Under the pieces are notes generated by a model. It was given only the letters and a program-made list of their open reading frames with translations. It did no database searches and was not told the DNA's origin. The position numbers were made by a program, and so were the translations under genes. 64,000 bases of DNA from Kalmusia sp. IMI 367209 (Eukaryota; Ascomycota; Dothideomycetes; Pleosporales; Didymosphaeriaceae): the NCBI GenBank assembly GCA_027946365.1, contig JAPEUQ010000007.1:868001-932000 (forward strand), given 5' to 3'. Shown piece by piece: positions 21,084 through 32,612 of the stretch; the first letter of the stretch is position 1, and each line of letters begins with the position of its first letter.

Positions 21084-22665
21084 ATGGTGAGTGTCACCGC
21101 CTGCAATCTGAGAGTTGAATGCGACAGGTGCGCGCTAACGCAACGAATTTAGGCTAGTGCCAGTACAGACGGCATCGCCTTGCAGAGTGGGTGCTCCTGG
21201 CCTTTCACAATGAGCTTGCATCTTAACGCTATTGCCAGACATCGCTCAAACCTCTCCTGGCGACCCAGAGCATGACCTTCGGCTCGCTATATCTGTCAAA
21301 GGTGGCTCCGAAGTTAATGGCGAGTACTTTCAATGGTACCTCGGTTTCCTGTTCAACGAATTCCAGCAGCTGCCTTCGGATCTCAGAAACGCAATCGTCC
21401 CTGCAACTTCCAGGCCACCATTCACTCAGTTCTGTGCCCTTCTTGCTTCCGTGGCCAAATACTTGCGCGAAGAGTCAAGCGTGACGTTGGAAGACCTTTA
21501 CGAAGGCTTGAGTAGACTTAACCCGAAGAGCGATGACGACAGCACAGGAGACGAGGGCGCAAACGTTGAACCAAACGATGAAGACCGGATGCTGGTGTTC
21601 CAGCTCATCTTCATAGGCATTGGCTTCCTGACACATATTTATAAACCTGCCTATGAACCGTCTTGCGGAAAGCTGCAGATTGCGTCTCTTGGAGGACCAT
21701 TGAGGGCTTCCAGGGATAGAGCATGGCGTCTATCCGAGATCCCAATACAGCACGAGAGTACCTTGACAGACTTGCTGCTTCAGCTTGGGAATTTTGGTAC
21801 TTTAAGGACCAATGGGCCACTCCCCCGGCCACATCGCGAGCCGAGCTTGCTTGCATTTAGTGAACAGGACGCGCTTAGAGCCACCCACTTGAGTTATTAC
21901 AGCATCACAAAGCTTGCAGATATTACGATCGATTGGGTGGACTGTGTCGCTGAGCACTTGGAGTTCGATCGAAGACTGCGCGTACTCAAGCTTTACCGCT
22001 TCCCTTCTTTCTGCGCCTTGCTCTGCAGTTCTGACCCGGAAAAGACCTTTCTGTGCAGGTGAGGGACGCTTTAGTTCTGCGTACGTTACTTCGATACTGA
22101 CTTTCCACAATGCAGGTTCATGAATGACTACTGTGCGGACGTTAGGGTGTCTGGAAACTCAGCTGGTCCAAATCCTGCGGCCGATCCAGTCTTCTCAGGG
22201 TTGTATTTGCGGGAGATAATCGCTACATACAGGCTGTTTTTCGGACAAGACAAACCGTCCAGAAAAGCTCTACAGCAAGATCTGAAACGCGGTACCGACA
22301 AGGAACGCGAGCGAGTGAGGTTTGATCCTCTTCTTCTGCGGTTGTGTACAAAAGACTGGACGGACGAATGCGTGTTCGAACACCTCGACATTCCCGACGT
22401 GAGAACCGTTTACTCCGCAACCATCGACTTTCCTTTCCTTATGCACAAAATGATCACACTACAAGAGTACATCATCACTCAACAACCGACTGGTTGGAGT
22501 AGCCTCTGGAGAGATAGACGAGATCCAGCCCGTTTCTGGGGGTTGTTTGCAGTCATAGCGTTCGGTGTTGCGAGCATTTTACTGTCATTAGTACAGATTG
22601 CACTCAGTGGCGCGCAGGTTGCTTCCATAGACTTTAGTTCTACATCGAGAAATGCGACGACTTGA
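21084..22665 (+). CDS. Unrecognised fungal protein with two C-terminal membrane helices
   Basis: Four exons: 21084-21086 (just the ATG), 21153-21186, 21239-22058 and 22116-22665, 468 aa. The large exon has no ATG at its 5' end and is preceded by a good acceptor, so the start lies upstream: ATG followed by GTGAGT, a GCTAAC branch site and AG gives MASASTDGIALQ, then a second 52-bp intron. The body is soluble, with an acidic loop at about residues 110-125. The C-terminus carries a hydrophobic region (FWGLFAVIAFGVASILLSL, then VQIALSGAQV) after a Trp/Arg-rich segment. This tail architecture is common in a family of uncharacterised fungal proteins, often found near STAND or HET genes; that association is from general knowledge. 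It converges with the amidase, 117 bp between stops. Confidence 0.75.
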
Positions 22666-22782
22666 AATGAAAGAGAGACAACTGTTCATAAAGTTTGACG
22701 TGAATGATCTATTGTACGATACTACGATACCAAGGCCTCTGGTATCGGGGTTGAGATGCTCAGGCCTCATTGACGCCAATAC

Positions 22783-24842
22783 TCAAAGCTGCGGCCCTGA
22801 TTTGGTCTCTGAGGTCCAATCCACTAGCTGAGGCGGCGGAGTGCGGCCCTCAGGGAACGTAGCTTCCCATGCACTCATGACGCGAAGAATCTTGTCCTCA
22901 GCTCCTGCAGGAGCGAGGACATTCAGCCCAAAGGCGCGTCCGTTAAAGTCAGCAAAACCTAGAGGAACACTTGCAATTGGATATCCGGCGCATGCAGCAA
23001 CAGATGCCATTCGAGCATCTGCAGGGCCCAGGATCACGTCGACATCATGCTCGGCAAGGGTCTTTAAAATGCTATTACGAGATCGCTCACGCATATGGTT
23101 GAGTGCCGCATCGAACTTGTCTCGGCTCATATTGTTGGCGAGGGCGTCCTTCAGGTAGGCTTGATCCGTACCTAAAGGTATCATCAGCACACATCTCTAC
23201 ATAATGACTAGATGACTTGTACCTTCTGGTAGTTCGACATCAGCATGCTCATCAATCCATTTCACAAGATCAGCAAGTGATTTGATGTCTGAATTTGCAT
23301 AGCCTTGTAGGAAAGCTGTAAAAGCCTGGTTGAAGTCGGCATCTAATCAGTGATCAGCGCTAATCAAACAAAATTTTCCTGCTTTTGTGCACCATAGCGC
23401 TTACCCATGAACACTTCTGTGTCGTCCACCCCGTCTAATCCTTCGAAGACTTCTGGCATAGTGATGAGAGGGACGTTCTTTGCCACTTTTGCTCCTTTTG
23501 AGCGGATCGTTTCCACAGCGGAAGCATATGCCTGGAGCTGCATGCTGTTAGTCTCTTGCGGTCAGCGGATGACGTGCTAGAGGCTCACGGTTTGTTCGGT
23601 GAACTCAGGCACCGGTTCCACCACAAATGAGGCTGGTTGCCAAAGCTCAGGATCTACGAAGCCAAGCTTGATACCTTCACACGAAGAATTCAACGACCCT
23701 GTGTAATCCTTTTCTTGAAGGACACCGAATAGGTTTGCGAGATCAGTTGCCGTTTTCGCCATGCCGCCGATGCTGTCAAGAACGTCCGTGATAGGTTGGC
23801 TACCCCATGTCGGTACGCTTCCCAGTGTGCCTTTCAAGCCGTACAGGGCTGCTCGAGTTGCGGGTTGTACAGTCGATCCGTCCGTTTCGGTTGATATTGC
23901 GAGTGCTGCAAATCCAGCTGCCACACCAACAGCCGATCCTGCAGACGATCCCGCTGGAGTCTATACATTTTAAGTCAGCGTCGTTCGACTCTTTCAAAGA
24001 CTCTGAACTTGCGCTATGCCCTAACATAGTAGCATTCGGAAGAACACCTCCCCGCACGTAGGGTGATTGTGTCTGCCAACGTTAGTCGCACTGCAAAAGC
24101 GGAGGGTATTGTGTTCCCAACTGGCCCCCAGTCACGGACCACCCAGGCTTGAAACCGTTCCCTTTGTAATTACCAAATTCCTAAATTTTATCAGTCGTGG
24201 CTAGCCTGCCTAGTCATTTGAGCTCATATACCGAGAGGTTTGTCTTCCCAAGGATTATGACTCCTGCCTCTAGAAGAAGTTGTATAACATCGGCATCCCG
24301 AGGACCCGTTGCATCTTTGAACGCAGCGGAGCCGAGGGTCGTCGCAAGTTCCAGACTTGGGGTGAAAAACACGTCCTGCACAATTAATGGCATGTCTACC
24401 GCTATCGAGATGACCTCACCTTCACAATGATTGGGATGCCATGAAGAGGCCCTCTGGGTCCCTTCTCTTTGCGCTCGCGATCTAGCTTCCGGGCAACGTC
24501 GAGGGTTCGGTCGCGTGGCGCAGTCGCAATGATTGCCCTTAGATTCAAGCCTTCGTGATTGTGCCGAGCGATCTGCGCAAAATACTGTTCAACGAGGGCT
24601 TCACTTGTCAAACGTTGCGAATCGAGCAGCTTTGCCAACTGCTCGGCTGATGTGGTTAGGACATTGAAATCCTCCATGGCGGCCAATGCTGGTTTCTGCC
24701 TTGTGTGACCGAATTTCCAGGGCGCCCAAGAAGTGAAGTTTTGAAGCGACTTGAGTCGGGACAAAACACTCATGGAAAAAGATGAGGAAAAATCGGCTTG
24801 CGTGAGAGCAAAAGCTAATGCGCCGATGCAGAGAAGCTTCAT
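22783..24842 (-). CDS. Amidase (amidase-signature family), secreted-type, possible splice-site lesion
   Basis: Eight exons: 24420-24842, 24232-24375, 24121-24180, 24013-24072, 23589-23960, 23405-23537, 23223-23342 and 22783-23171; 566 aa. The start MKLLCIGALAFALTQADFSS looks like a signal peptide. The amidase-signature catalytic triad is present: Lys in GIPIIVKD, cis-Ser and nucleophile Ser in GSSAGSAVGV. The family hydrolyses amides. Two introns are odd. Intron 24073-24120 would have to start with TT after CAG to join GWSVTGGQ to TQSPYVRGG in frame; using the nearby GT (CCA|GTTGGG) shifts the frame. Intron 23961-24012 begins with GCAAGT and is a GC-AG intron. If the TT donor is not used, the gene is broken in this strain, unless splicing from GTGACT 15 bp upstream removes five conserved residues. 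Confidence 0.85.
23961..24012 (-). other. GC-AG intron of the amidase gene
   Basis: On the minus strand exon sequence ...CATAGC is followed by GCAAGT and the intron ends ...AATGTATAG. No GT donor in the right phase exists nearby, and the join gives GHS|TPAGSSAGSA, the family's conserved order. GCAAGT is the usual GC-donor consensus. Confidence 0.8.
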
Positions 24843-25388
24843 GGTACTAGGACGAAAGTATGTTGAGACTTTCATCTGGGTGCGTGGGCGAGCTTGATGC
24901 AGGGCTCCCGTGGTGCCAATCACATGTGGTAGCCTGCGCGCACCATATCGGGTTCACCGGTGGCATCGCTTGGCGTGAATATGCCTTTATTGTGCTCAGT
25001 CGCGGTACGTGGCACAGCTGAGCAAGGGGTGTGTGACAGTGGCTGCTACAGGAATGGGGGTTGGAGGCTGTCCCCAATCAGCTACAATAACGCCCGGTTG
25101 CAGATGAGCAAGAAAGAAATGACATGGTTCGATCAGGGCGCAACTCACGAGGCTATTCACCGATCTCTGGAAGTTGCCTGCTGCCTAGCCTGCGGGAGGA
25201 TCCTTCTCGCTGCAGCAGGCCCAAAAGGTCGAGCGGGGGCGGGGTTAAACGCGCTTGGGCTTGCTAGACCGTTTTGGCGCTCACCAAGTGTAACTTAGAC
25301 AAGTAAACCTCGCAGAGCCGCAATTGTCAGGGTCAATAGTGGCCGCAATCGCGACTTTGTCGGCTCAAGCAGCATCGACAAACTCAGC
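24843..25388. other. Intergenic region, divergent promoters
   Basis: About 545 bp between the amidase and the AsaB-like gene. No gene seen. Confidence 0.5.
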
Positions 25389-26494
25389 ATGGGTTCTGTT
25401 ACCGCGACTCTCGAATTCCTGTCTCGGAACCCCCTTTATGACAAAGAAACACCTTACCAGATCATACCTTCCTCAAGAACCCGAATCCAAGATCCGTTGA
25501 GTTTGTCGAATATAAAATTGATCACACAAGAGGTCCAGATCCATGACGCTACGAAGAAGCTCGATACCTTCACCTTGCACTCCTCTGGCTTCCAGTTCGT
25601 GCGTCATGAACCGCAGAACCTGGAATTCACGAGCCAAGATACACTTGAGGATTACGCCAAAGAAACAGAGCATTTTCTTTCGCGAATTTTCAATCCGGTG
25701 TACATAAAGTGTTGGAATCAAACTGTGATCTGACCATCACCCTCGCCTTTGAAGTCGATCTAATTCACGTAGCTTCGGAGGAGCGGACAATACGATACAA
25801 CTACAGTAGACATCAACGATCCCATGTTGGTGCAGACACTGCCTCGTGGAGTACATGGTAAGTCTATTGAATGTCAACAAATCGCTGCTGATTTGCGTAG
25901 TGGGTAAGCATCATGTTGATCCTGATGTTACTCGTACTAAAATCGGCTTCAAGACACTACCTTTGAAAGTTCACAGTGGGTTCTGAAAGAGCTTTTGCGA
26001 GAGCAAGACAAAGAACAATACATGAAGCCTGGCTATCGTATCCGCATCATCAAGTACGTTGATCCCGCGCAAATTTCGCTAACCCTTCTGATCGATTCAT
26101 ACAGCACGTGGAGACCACTCAACTCTAAGGTCGAAGACCGTCCTCTCGCTGTCTGTGATTACCGGTCAGTCAATAAAAACGATCTCGTGGCCGTAGATCG
26201 AGTGTTTCCGCATGAACGACGCCAAAATTACTTGCTACAGCACAGCGAGTCTCAGATGTTCTACTATTTTCCCCAGCAAACACCTCAAGACCTCACTCTG
26301 ATGGTAATGTTTGACACTCAAGCAAGTGGCAATGCTCGGTGTAAGCCTTGATTCTGAAACAAACAAAGCATTGGCCAAAGTAACATGTCCTAGATTGTCC
26401 TCACGCATCTTTTCAACAGCCGAATCAGCCAGCCGATACACCAGCGAGAAGAAGTATTGAGACTCGTTCAATTGTCGTCACGCGGGCTCTATAG
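25389..26494 (+). CDS. AsaB/CmcJ-like oxygenase or desaturase, with a 3-nt microexon
   Basis: Six exons: 25389-25724, 25773-25857, 25901-25903, 25954-26053, 26105-26340 and 26394-26494; 286 aa. It matches the fungal family of hydroxylase/desaturase AsaB and bacterial CmcJ: KCWNQTLRRS, VDINDPML, PGYRIRIINTWRPL, EDRPLAVCDYRSV and NARYCPHASF are all family landmarks. The H-x-D metal motif (VHVDTTF) is formed only when the three bases TGG at 25901-25903 are included between two canonical introns of 43 and 50 bp; skipping them keeps the frame but gives VHDTTF. Members are presumed Fe(II)/2-oxoglutarate-type enzymes in secondary metabolism; the substrate is unknown. The start MGSVTATLEFLSRNPLYD is typical. 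Confidence 0.85.
25901..25903 (+). other. Predicted 3-nt microexon (TGG)
   Basis: Upstream intron 25858-25900 has donor GTAAGT, branch-like GCTGAT and acceptor GCGTAG. Downstream intron 25904-25953 has donor GTAAGC, branch-like TACTAA and acceptor TTCAAG. Inclusion changes CAT-GAC to CAT-GTG-GAC, restoring H-x-D. The alternative is one 96-bp intron. Confidence 0.65.
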
Positions 26495-26988
26495 TTGGCT
26501 AACATTCTCTCGAAGCTACTAAGTGGTGTCTCGGATAGATTCAGCTTGGCGGACGGGCCACATGGTAGATTTACACGAGCTCACGTTTTTGCGTTGGCCA
26601 ACGACTTCAATATGATTATGCACGGTTAGTCTGTAATAAATGCCTTTACTTTGCATGTTCATACAGGGAGCAAATCATTCGTGCCCCAACCCAACCCCAC
26701 TGCATGTGATGTGGCAGCATCACGCTGATAAGCTCCACACCTATGATTGCACGCGCATTGCGACGTGCATGAAGGACTTCGCAGGATGCAGCGTGTGGGG
26801 CAAGTTTGCCTAATTCATGCCCGAGTAGTATACGCCACTCAGATGAAGTCGGCAACAATCACGTATTTAGAGTCGTGAACTCCTCATCCTAGACATAGCC
26901 GGAGCTGTTTTATTCTGAGCACCTCAAATACCCTAAAGCTCAAGACTTCCTTCATTGTCGAATTTGACACTGACCACCTACTCCTACG
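26495..26988. other. Intergenic region
   Basis: About 490 bp between the AsaB-like gene and a weak small gene. Nothing seen. Confidence 0.4.
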
Positions 26989-27305
26989 ATGGCCCAACCC
27001 AGCCCACTACCTACCAAAGACACCCTAGAGAACATGTCCACCTCGTCGGTCTCCGGAGATACCGACACTGTATTCAGCTCGCTTGACCGTGACGGATTCC
27101 CGACAGCAGACGCGAAGGCCCAGCCATGGAAGTCTATAGAGGAGGAATCCGATGAAGAATGGCAGCCAGCGTCATGGAATGTTTTTGGGCGTGCGTACAA
27201 GGCTGTACTTGTCACGGTCGATATCATACTTGATCTTGGAACCGGAAAAACTTGGTATGTTACATTGACGTCGACGATGTGATTACTTCTAACGTTCGCT
27301 CTAGA
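26989..27305 (+). CDS. Possible small unrecognised protein upstream of the STAND gene
   Basis: Weak call. An ATG at 26989 opens 88 codons rich in Ser, Thr, Asp and Glu (for example STSSVSGDTDTVFSS), followed by a hydrophobic stretch (AVLVTVDIILDLG). A plausible intron (27255-27304, GTATGT to CTCTAG) would create a stop codon split across the junction (TG|A), giving 88 aa; unspliced, the frame ends at 27282 after 97 aa. No family is recognised. It may be a real short gene or a chance frame in the STAND gene's upstream region. Confidence 0.3.
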
Positions 27306-27851
27306 TCCATTCGAATTTACCCTTTTGTTCTGGTTGTCTCGCGATTTTGTGAAGTCCTAACGATTTTGACAATGCGTTTGTGTTCAATTTGGACGATCGT
27401 TTGTGGTTGTATCAGTGTTGCGTGACTAATGATATCAATATCTTTCAATGTCCACCCAAAGCGGTCATTATTGATAACCGCTGTAACAAAGTGCAACGCA
27501 TCGAAATAATAAGAAAGGAAATTAGTCGGGATATAGCTTAGCCAGTAACGAATGAAGTACGATGTGCATGAATTTTATTGCCTTCCTGATCGAGGCAGCA
27601 TCATGACTAATGGTGTGGCACAGGCGGCAAAGCCAAAGGCATGCACGTATGCCTATTCGGCTATATAGAGTTTGGAAACACTAGACAGTTTTTTGTTCCA
27701 CGTTCGGCTCCTCCACGCCGATCCTCACCGGTCAATCTCGACGCTGCTATGTTGCCATGGGCAGGTAAGCAACACAGACTGTCACTCGTTTGCGGCTCTT
27801 GAAGGCCTCCTTTCCATCGCAGCAACCACGATACTCGGGCTCCCAACCATC
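27306..27851. other. Promoter and 5' leader region of the STAND gene
   Basis: No gene seen. A TATATAG element at 27662-27668 lies about 185 bp before the likely start codon at 27852 and could be the core promoter. Confidence 0.4.
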
Positions 27852-30800
27852 ATGCCGGCGTCAATAAGTCAATCTTGGAGCAATTTGTCTCTCAATGAGA
27901 GCAATGACTCGTTGAACAACGCAGCAGGCTCCTCGGCGGGCATCCCCAGCCAGATCCCACTCGAGAGACAATCGTAAGTTGCAACCCCCTCACTTTTCGG
28001 CAGGTTTGAGGTGAAAAATGCCTACTGAGAATAATATTTCGAAAGAAGCGACATTGCCCTTCTCGCACAATGGGAAGAAGCGCGACAAAAGTACTGGTCT
28101 GTAAACTTCTCGAAGCAGGAGAAACGAGAAATTGAGAAATTCAAAACACCGCAAGATCTCCTCCAATCGCTCAAGAAGCTTGAGGAAAAATACATTGATC
28201 ACCCAGCAACACTACTCATTCAACAGATGACACCACCCGTCCAAAGTCTCGACACATTTGCTGGGCTGTTAGCCACAGCTCTCGCGATCAGAACACTTGG
28301 CACAGGTTCTTTTTTCGAGACGACCCTGCTCTGGGGATCTTTAAACCTCGCTATAAAGGTACGACTAGGTCAAGAATTCTCAAGGTCGTCGTCATCTGAA
28401 GTAACCTTATCAGGGTGCAGTCCGGCAAGTCGAGGAATCACGTGAAGCTTTGGAAGCCACAGTTGATGTGCTGAAGAGGATACGTCAGCAACTCCGCATA
28501 CTCTCGATGTCTTTCGACAAAGAACCAGATTTGCGTCAGATCCGACAGGAGCTTGTTGACATGTTCATAGCTCTGATAGGCTTCTGGACGGAAGCGGTGG
28601 CCAGATTCCGGAACCCTCCATTCTGTAAGCCATACAGCGTGCCTATAATGACCTGGTGAGGGTATACTCACAGCTTACTAGTGTCCAAAGATCTGAATGA
28701 TCGTTTTTCATCGACCTTTGATAGACTGAAAGATTCAATAGAAGTCATTGAACGGCTTTCGGGAGATGCTGTGCTGACAGCTAAGCGTGACCGACTATCT
28801 GACGAAAGCTCCTTAATCGACAGCCAGGACGAGAGCAAAGCCACTTTTCCCTGTCATGCTGGGCTACCCCCCGCTGAATCCTTACTTCAGATGTCGCTCA
28901 GTCGAGATGCAAGGAATGACAACGTTTTTTGACTCTGCCGCTACAACCCACGAGCTCCGCTGCTGTGTCATTCATGGGCTTGGAGGAGTAGGGAAGTCGG
29001 CCTTAGCACATGCCTTCGTTGGTCAGTGTGTTAAGCGGTCCAGGTATGATGCTATATTATGGGTCAAAGCTCAAAGAGCAGCAGACCTTCGGGATTCATT
29101 CGCGGAGATCGCGCGCCAACTGCAATTGCCTAAGGGTGATGAGAATGATATGGTGCAAAGTCTCAAGAACTGGTTGAGCCAGACACGTACGTATGTTCCC
29201 TCAGGTCCTGAGCCAGGACGAGCGTTGATGCTGAGACAGAAAAAACTTGGCTTTGCGTCTTTGATAACGTTGATGACCTTAAAATCATGGTGGACAATCA
29301 CTTTCTTCCTTGGAAAGGGGATATCATTATCACTACACGTTACAAAGAACAGGCTCAGAAAGTGCCTGGAAACTCACACAGCGTGGCTCTAGACGTCCTT
29401 GATAAGGAAGATGCTCAAGTGATGTTCGCATCAATGAGAGAGAGGTACAAGGTCTCTCTGAAGCCTCCCTACACTGAGCCCGAAACAGAGGCTATGAACA
29501 AGTTATTGAAACATTTCGGAGGCCATGCGCTTGGCCTTGAGCAAATGGCAGCATATATCGCGTACGAAGACATCACGTTCACGGAATGCCTAAACAGGTA
29601 TGAGAAGAAAGGTCAGAGTGTGTTACGATTCGAAGGCATGTCGAACGATCTTGCGCAATATAACCTAGCAATGCTTTGGAATATGCAATTCGACCTCTTG
29701 ATGAGCGATACTGTCGGGAAGTCAGCTTTAAACTTACTGGCAATGTTATCACTGCTAGCGCCAGATGACATACCTTGCGCATTGTTTGCGAACGACGAGG
29801 ATGATGTGTCCCTTCCGGATGCGTACGATGATCTGTGCAATGATGAAGCGGAGTTCGTGGTATCTCCTGCAATTGGACCCACTTGCTAATGGTCTGCAGA
29901 TTCGAGGCCGCGCGCGATCGGCTGGTAAAGCTTGCGCTGATAAAAAAACGTGATACATCCCTTTCGCTCCATCGTCTGGTCCAAAGGGCTTTCGACAACA
30001 GCCTATCGGCGGATAAGAGCAAGAACAATCTTCGACAAGAAGCGTTCAGTACTGTAGCGAAGCTCATCAACGCGAGATTCCCCAAGATGGGCGGCTCGGC
30101 AAGTCTCTTCGACCATTGGGAAGAGTGTTCTCGATGGCTACCACACTGCCAATCGCTTGCTGCAGCGTACGTTCGACAAGAGTCTGCCCGCAAGCGCGAC
30201 CGTCTAGCTACTTCACCAGATCTAGAAGAGCTTCTCAAGAATTGTGCTTGGTATCTGTACGAGATCAGTGAGTGTCCTGAGAGTCTGATTTTGGTCGAAA
30301 TCGCGCAGCGAGCATGCACGGACAAAGAGAGTTTGTTGTACAGTCAGCTTTGTAACAACGCCGGCTGCGTGGACTTTGAGATGAACCGGAACGTGCCCTG
30401 CTTAAAAAACCTTTCCAAATGTTTGGAACTACGGTTGAAGTTGTTGCCTCACGACGATCCCGACGTTGCAAATACATACAACAATCTCGCAAACTATTAC
30501 GCCTCTGTTGGAGACGCCGAAGAAGCTATTAAGATGCACAACAAAAGCTTTGAGATCAGCAAAGATGAAGCAGAGACTGCGCCCGCTTACGCGGCTTTGT
30601 CTCATTTAGGCTTGGGAAAGGCTTATGTCCTCTCAGCAAGATTTGACGACGCAGAAAGGGAATACGAGCGAGCTCGAAGCCTTGTCGCTCCTTTAGACAC
30701 CGAAGGACTATGGGTTATGGCAATGTATGTTCGTGCGCTGGTGAAGACGCAAGGCTGACGTCCGTGCAGATATCATTTCGATCACGGCAATCTCCACTGC

Positions 30801-31262
30801 GCACGTCAGGAATTTGATAAGGCATTTGGTCATTTCGAGAAAGGATGTAACATCGTACAGAAGCAACCAAAGAGCATGCTTAGGGCGGCAATGCTGTATA
30901 AACGCGCGTTTGCGCGTACACACCTTGGTCAATTGACGGATGCGCTGTAAGTTGCTGCTAATCTTCCTAACTGTATCCTCCGTTCTGATTGGAACCGTAG
31001 GAACGACTTGGATTTCGCTATTGCCATTGCTGAGGGCCACAAGCTGCTGGGTCATGTCGCTCGGTCGTTATGGTGGAAAGCCAACGTGGTAGATCGCCAA
31101 CCCGTGCACGAACGTAGTGAAGAAAACAACGTCAAATTCCTACGACTTCGAGCAGAAATGCTAAAAGCACGTATCAAGGAGGATGGCAACCTCGGAGACT
31201 TACCAGGCGGCTTGTCGGAGGAAGAAACATATGATAGATTGACATGTCTATATCACCGATGA
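27852..31262 (+). CDS. STAND NLR-like receptor: N-terminal helical domain, NB-ARC, TPR
   Basis: Exons: 27852-27973, 28046-28358, 28414-28624, 28682-28852, 28902 to about 29205, about 29230-29852, 29900-30724, 30770-30946 and 31001-31262; roughly 960 aa. The N-terminal 240 residues are helical and resemble the N-terminal domains of fungal STAND proteins (DUF7708 type): EEARQKYW, SLDTFAGLLATALAIRT. The NB-ARC follows: P-loop GLGGVGKSALA, Walker B in WLCVFDNVDDL, sensor IIITTRY, and GGHALGLEQMAAYI in the GLPL position, then SLSLHRLVQRAF. The C-terminus is TPR-like (DPDVANTYNNLANYYASVGD). Such proteins act in fungal non-self recognition or programmed cell death; the ligand is unknown. The junction at about 29190-29235 is not resolvable: the frames on the two sides differ, needing removal of 3n+2 bases or one added base, and no normal-sized intron with standard sites does this. 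Confidence 0.85.
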
Positions 31263-32612
31263 GCAGGGTTGTGAGGCTGCAGCGCAAGACCTCGGAACGC
31301 GGGCGGGGGCAACTGATGAATTTGGTTTAAATACGCTTCTCATACTTTAGCAATATTCAGTTCATTCGCCAGTTCATTCGCATTTACAGAGCTAGTGTCG
31401 TCAATATAGGCGCAATATATATTTTGTATCTCTCGAAATCAGTCATATACGACCATAGGAGACTGAAAACTAAGCGGTACATGACCGTACCGGACCCACA
31501 TTGGTAAAGAATTCGCCCACGCACGGGTCTCGCGGGTCTCGCGGGAAGCAGGGACTGGAGACTTTCCTCCACCTCCCTCAGTGGTATCGCCAGATGCTCT
31601 TCATTTTCCATTCCTCTTTAGCGATTTAATGTGATTAATCTTATGGCCACCTAGAACTGTAAAGTCGAAACTCGGCCAGCGTACAAGTATCGTACGTCGA
31701 GATATCTAGAAGGCATTAATTCCTTGGCCGACTATTCATTGTTGACCACGAGAGAACTAACAAAATTCCCATGGAGTGTTTACAGATACATGTGTGCCCT
31801 GTGACATATAAAGCGGGATTTTGACAACTGGAACTACTCATGAAGATAGTTGTTGCCAAGATTGAATCCGTAATTGCATATGAGTAAAAGATTTTGCTTG
31901 TCGTGGTTCGTTTATGTGAAGTTAGAGTGCAGTAACTTGGAGGTATGGTCCTGTTTTACTATCGAAATATGGAACGTTTGAGGTCTTCTAACAGGTAGAA
32001 AATGCTTTATATCTTTCGTCAAGTCGAATACCTTCGCTGTAACGTGCGACGAATAGGTCGTTACCACCAAAACTGTGTCCTGCCATGCTGATGTTAGATT
32101 TGCGAGACCTGAGGTGTACGATGCTAAAGCACACAATCTGTCCAGCCTTCGTAATAAATGTCGATCTCAAAGAGCAGCTGCTCGCGAAGCGTCCTCATTT
32201 CGTCCTTCACCATCGTCCATGGTGTGGCGTATCGATGTCCTCTGTTGACTCAGGAGGCCACGCACTCCATGTCGTTATCCGTACTGCATTTATTCGCTTC
32301 ATCATACTGAGCCATTGAGAACGAAGATGGGGAGGAGGTTACATATCGAGTCTCTGTCGCGAATGCCGTGGTACACCTTCGTGAGCCAAACAAGACAGCT
32401 CTGCAAATAGGGCAAGTATTCGCCTGCTTAAGGGGTGACGCGTAGATAGGTTGAGATATAGGTGATCGGCAGGTTCAGCCTAATAAGCCTATAGGGCTTT
32501 TGCAACGCGCAGGTGTGTTAAGTAAATTTACGCAGATCGAAAGTGAATGCCAATGCTGTGCCCTCAGATTTTGGCTGTCACTTCCGCGCCCCGTGCTTCC
32601 AAAAGATCCTCG
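31263..32612. other. Intergenic region between convergent genes
   Basis: About 1.35 kb, somewhat AT-rich, 3' flanks of the STAND gene and of the methyltransferase gene. No gene or repeat seen. Confidence 0.5.

Noticed and set aside
27214..27252. GTGKT sequence (LDLGTGKTW) resembling a Walker A motif in the frame at 26989
   Set aside because: Not in a G-x4-G-K-T context with a preceding strand and no other NTPase motif; chance likeness.
28853..28901. Reading RNDNVF in frame after exon 4 of the STAND gene, with a frameshift before FFDSAATT
   Set aside because: A 49-bp intron with GT and AG joins the frames cleanly (FPF|EMQGMTTFF), so no lesion is needed there.
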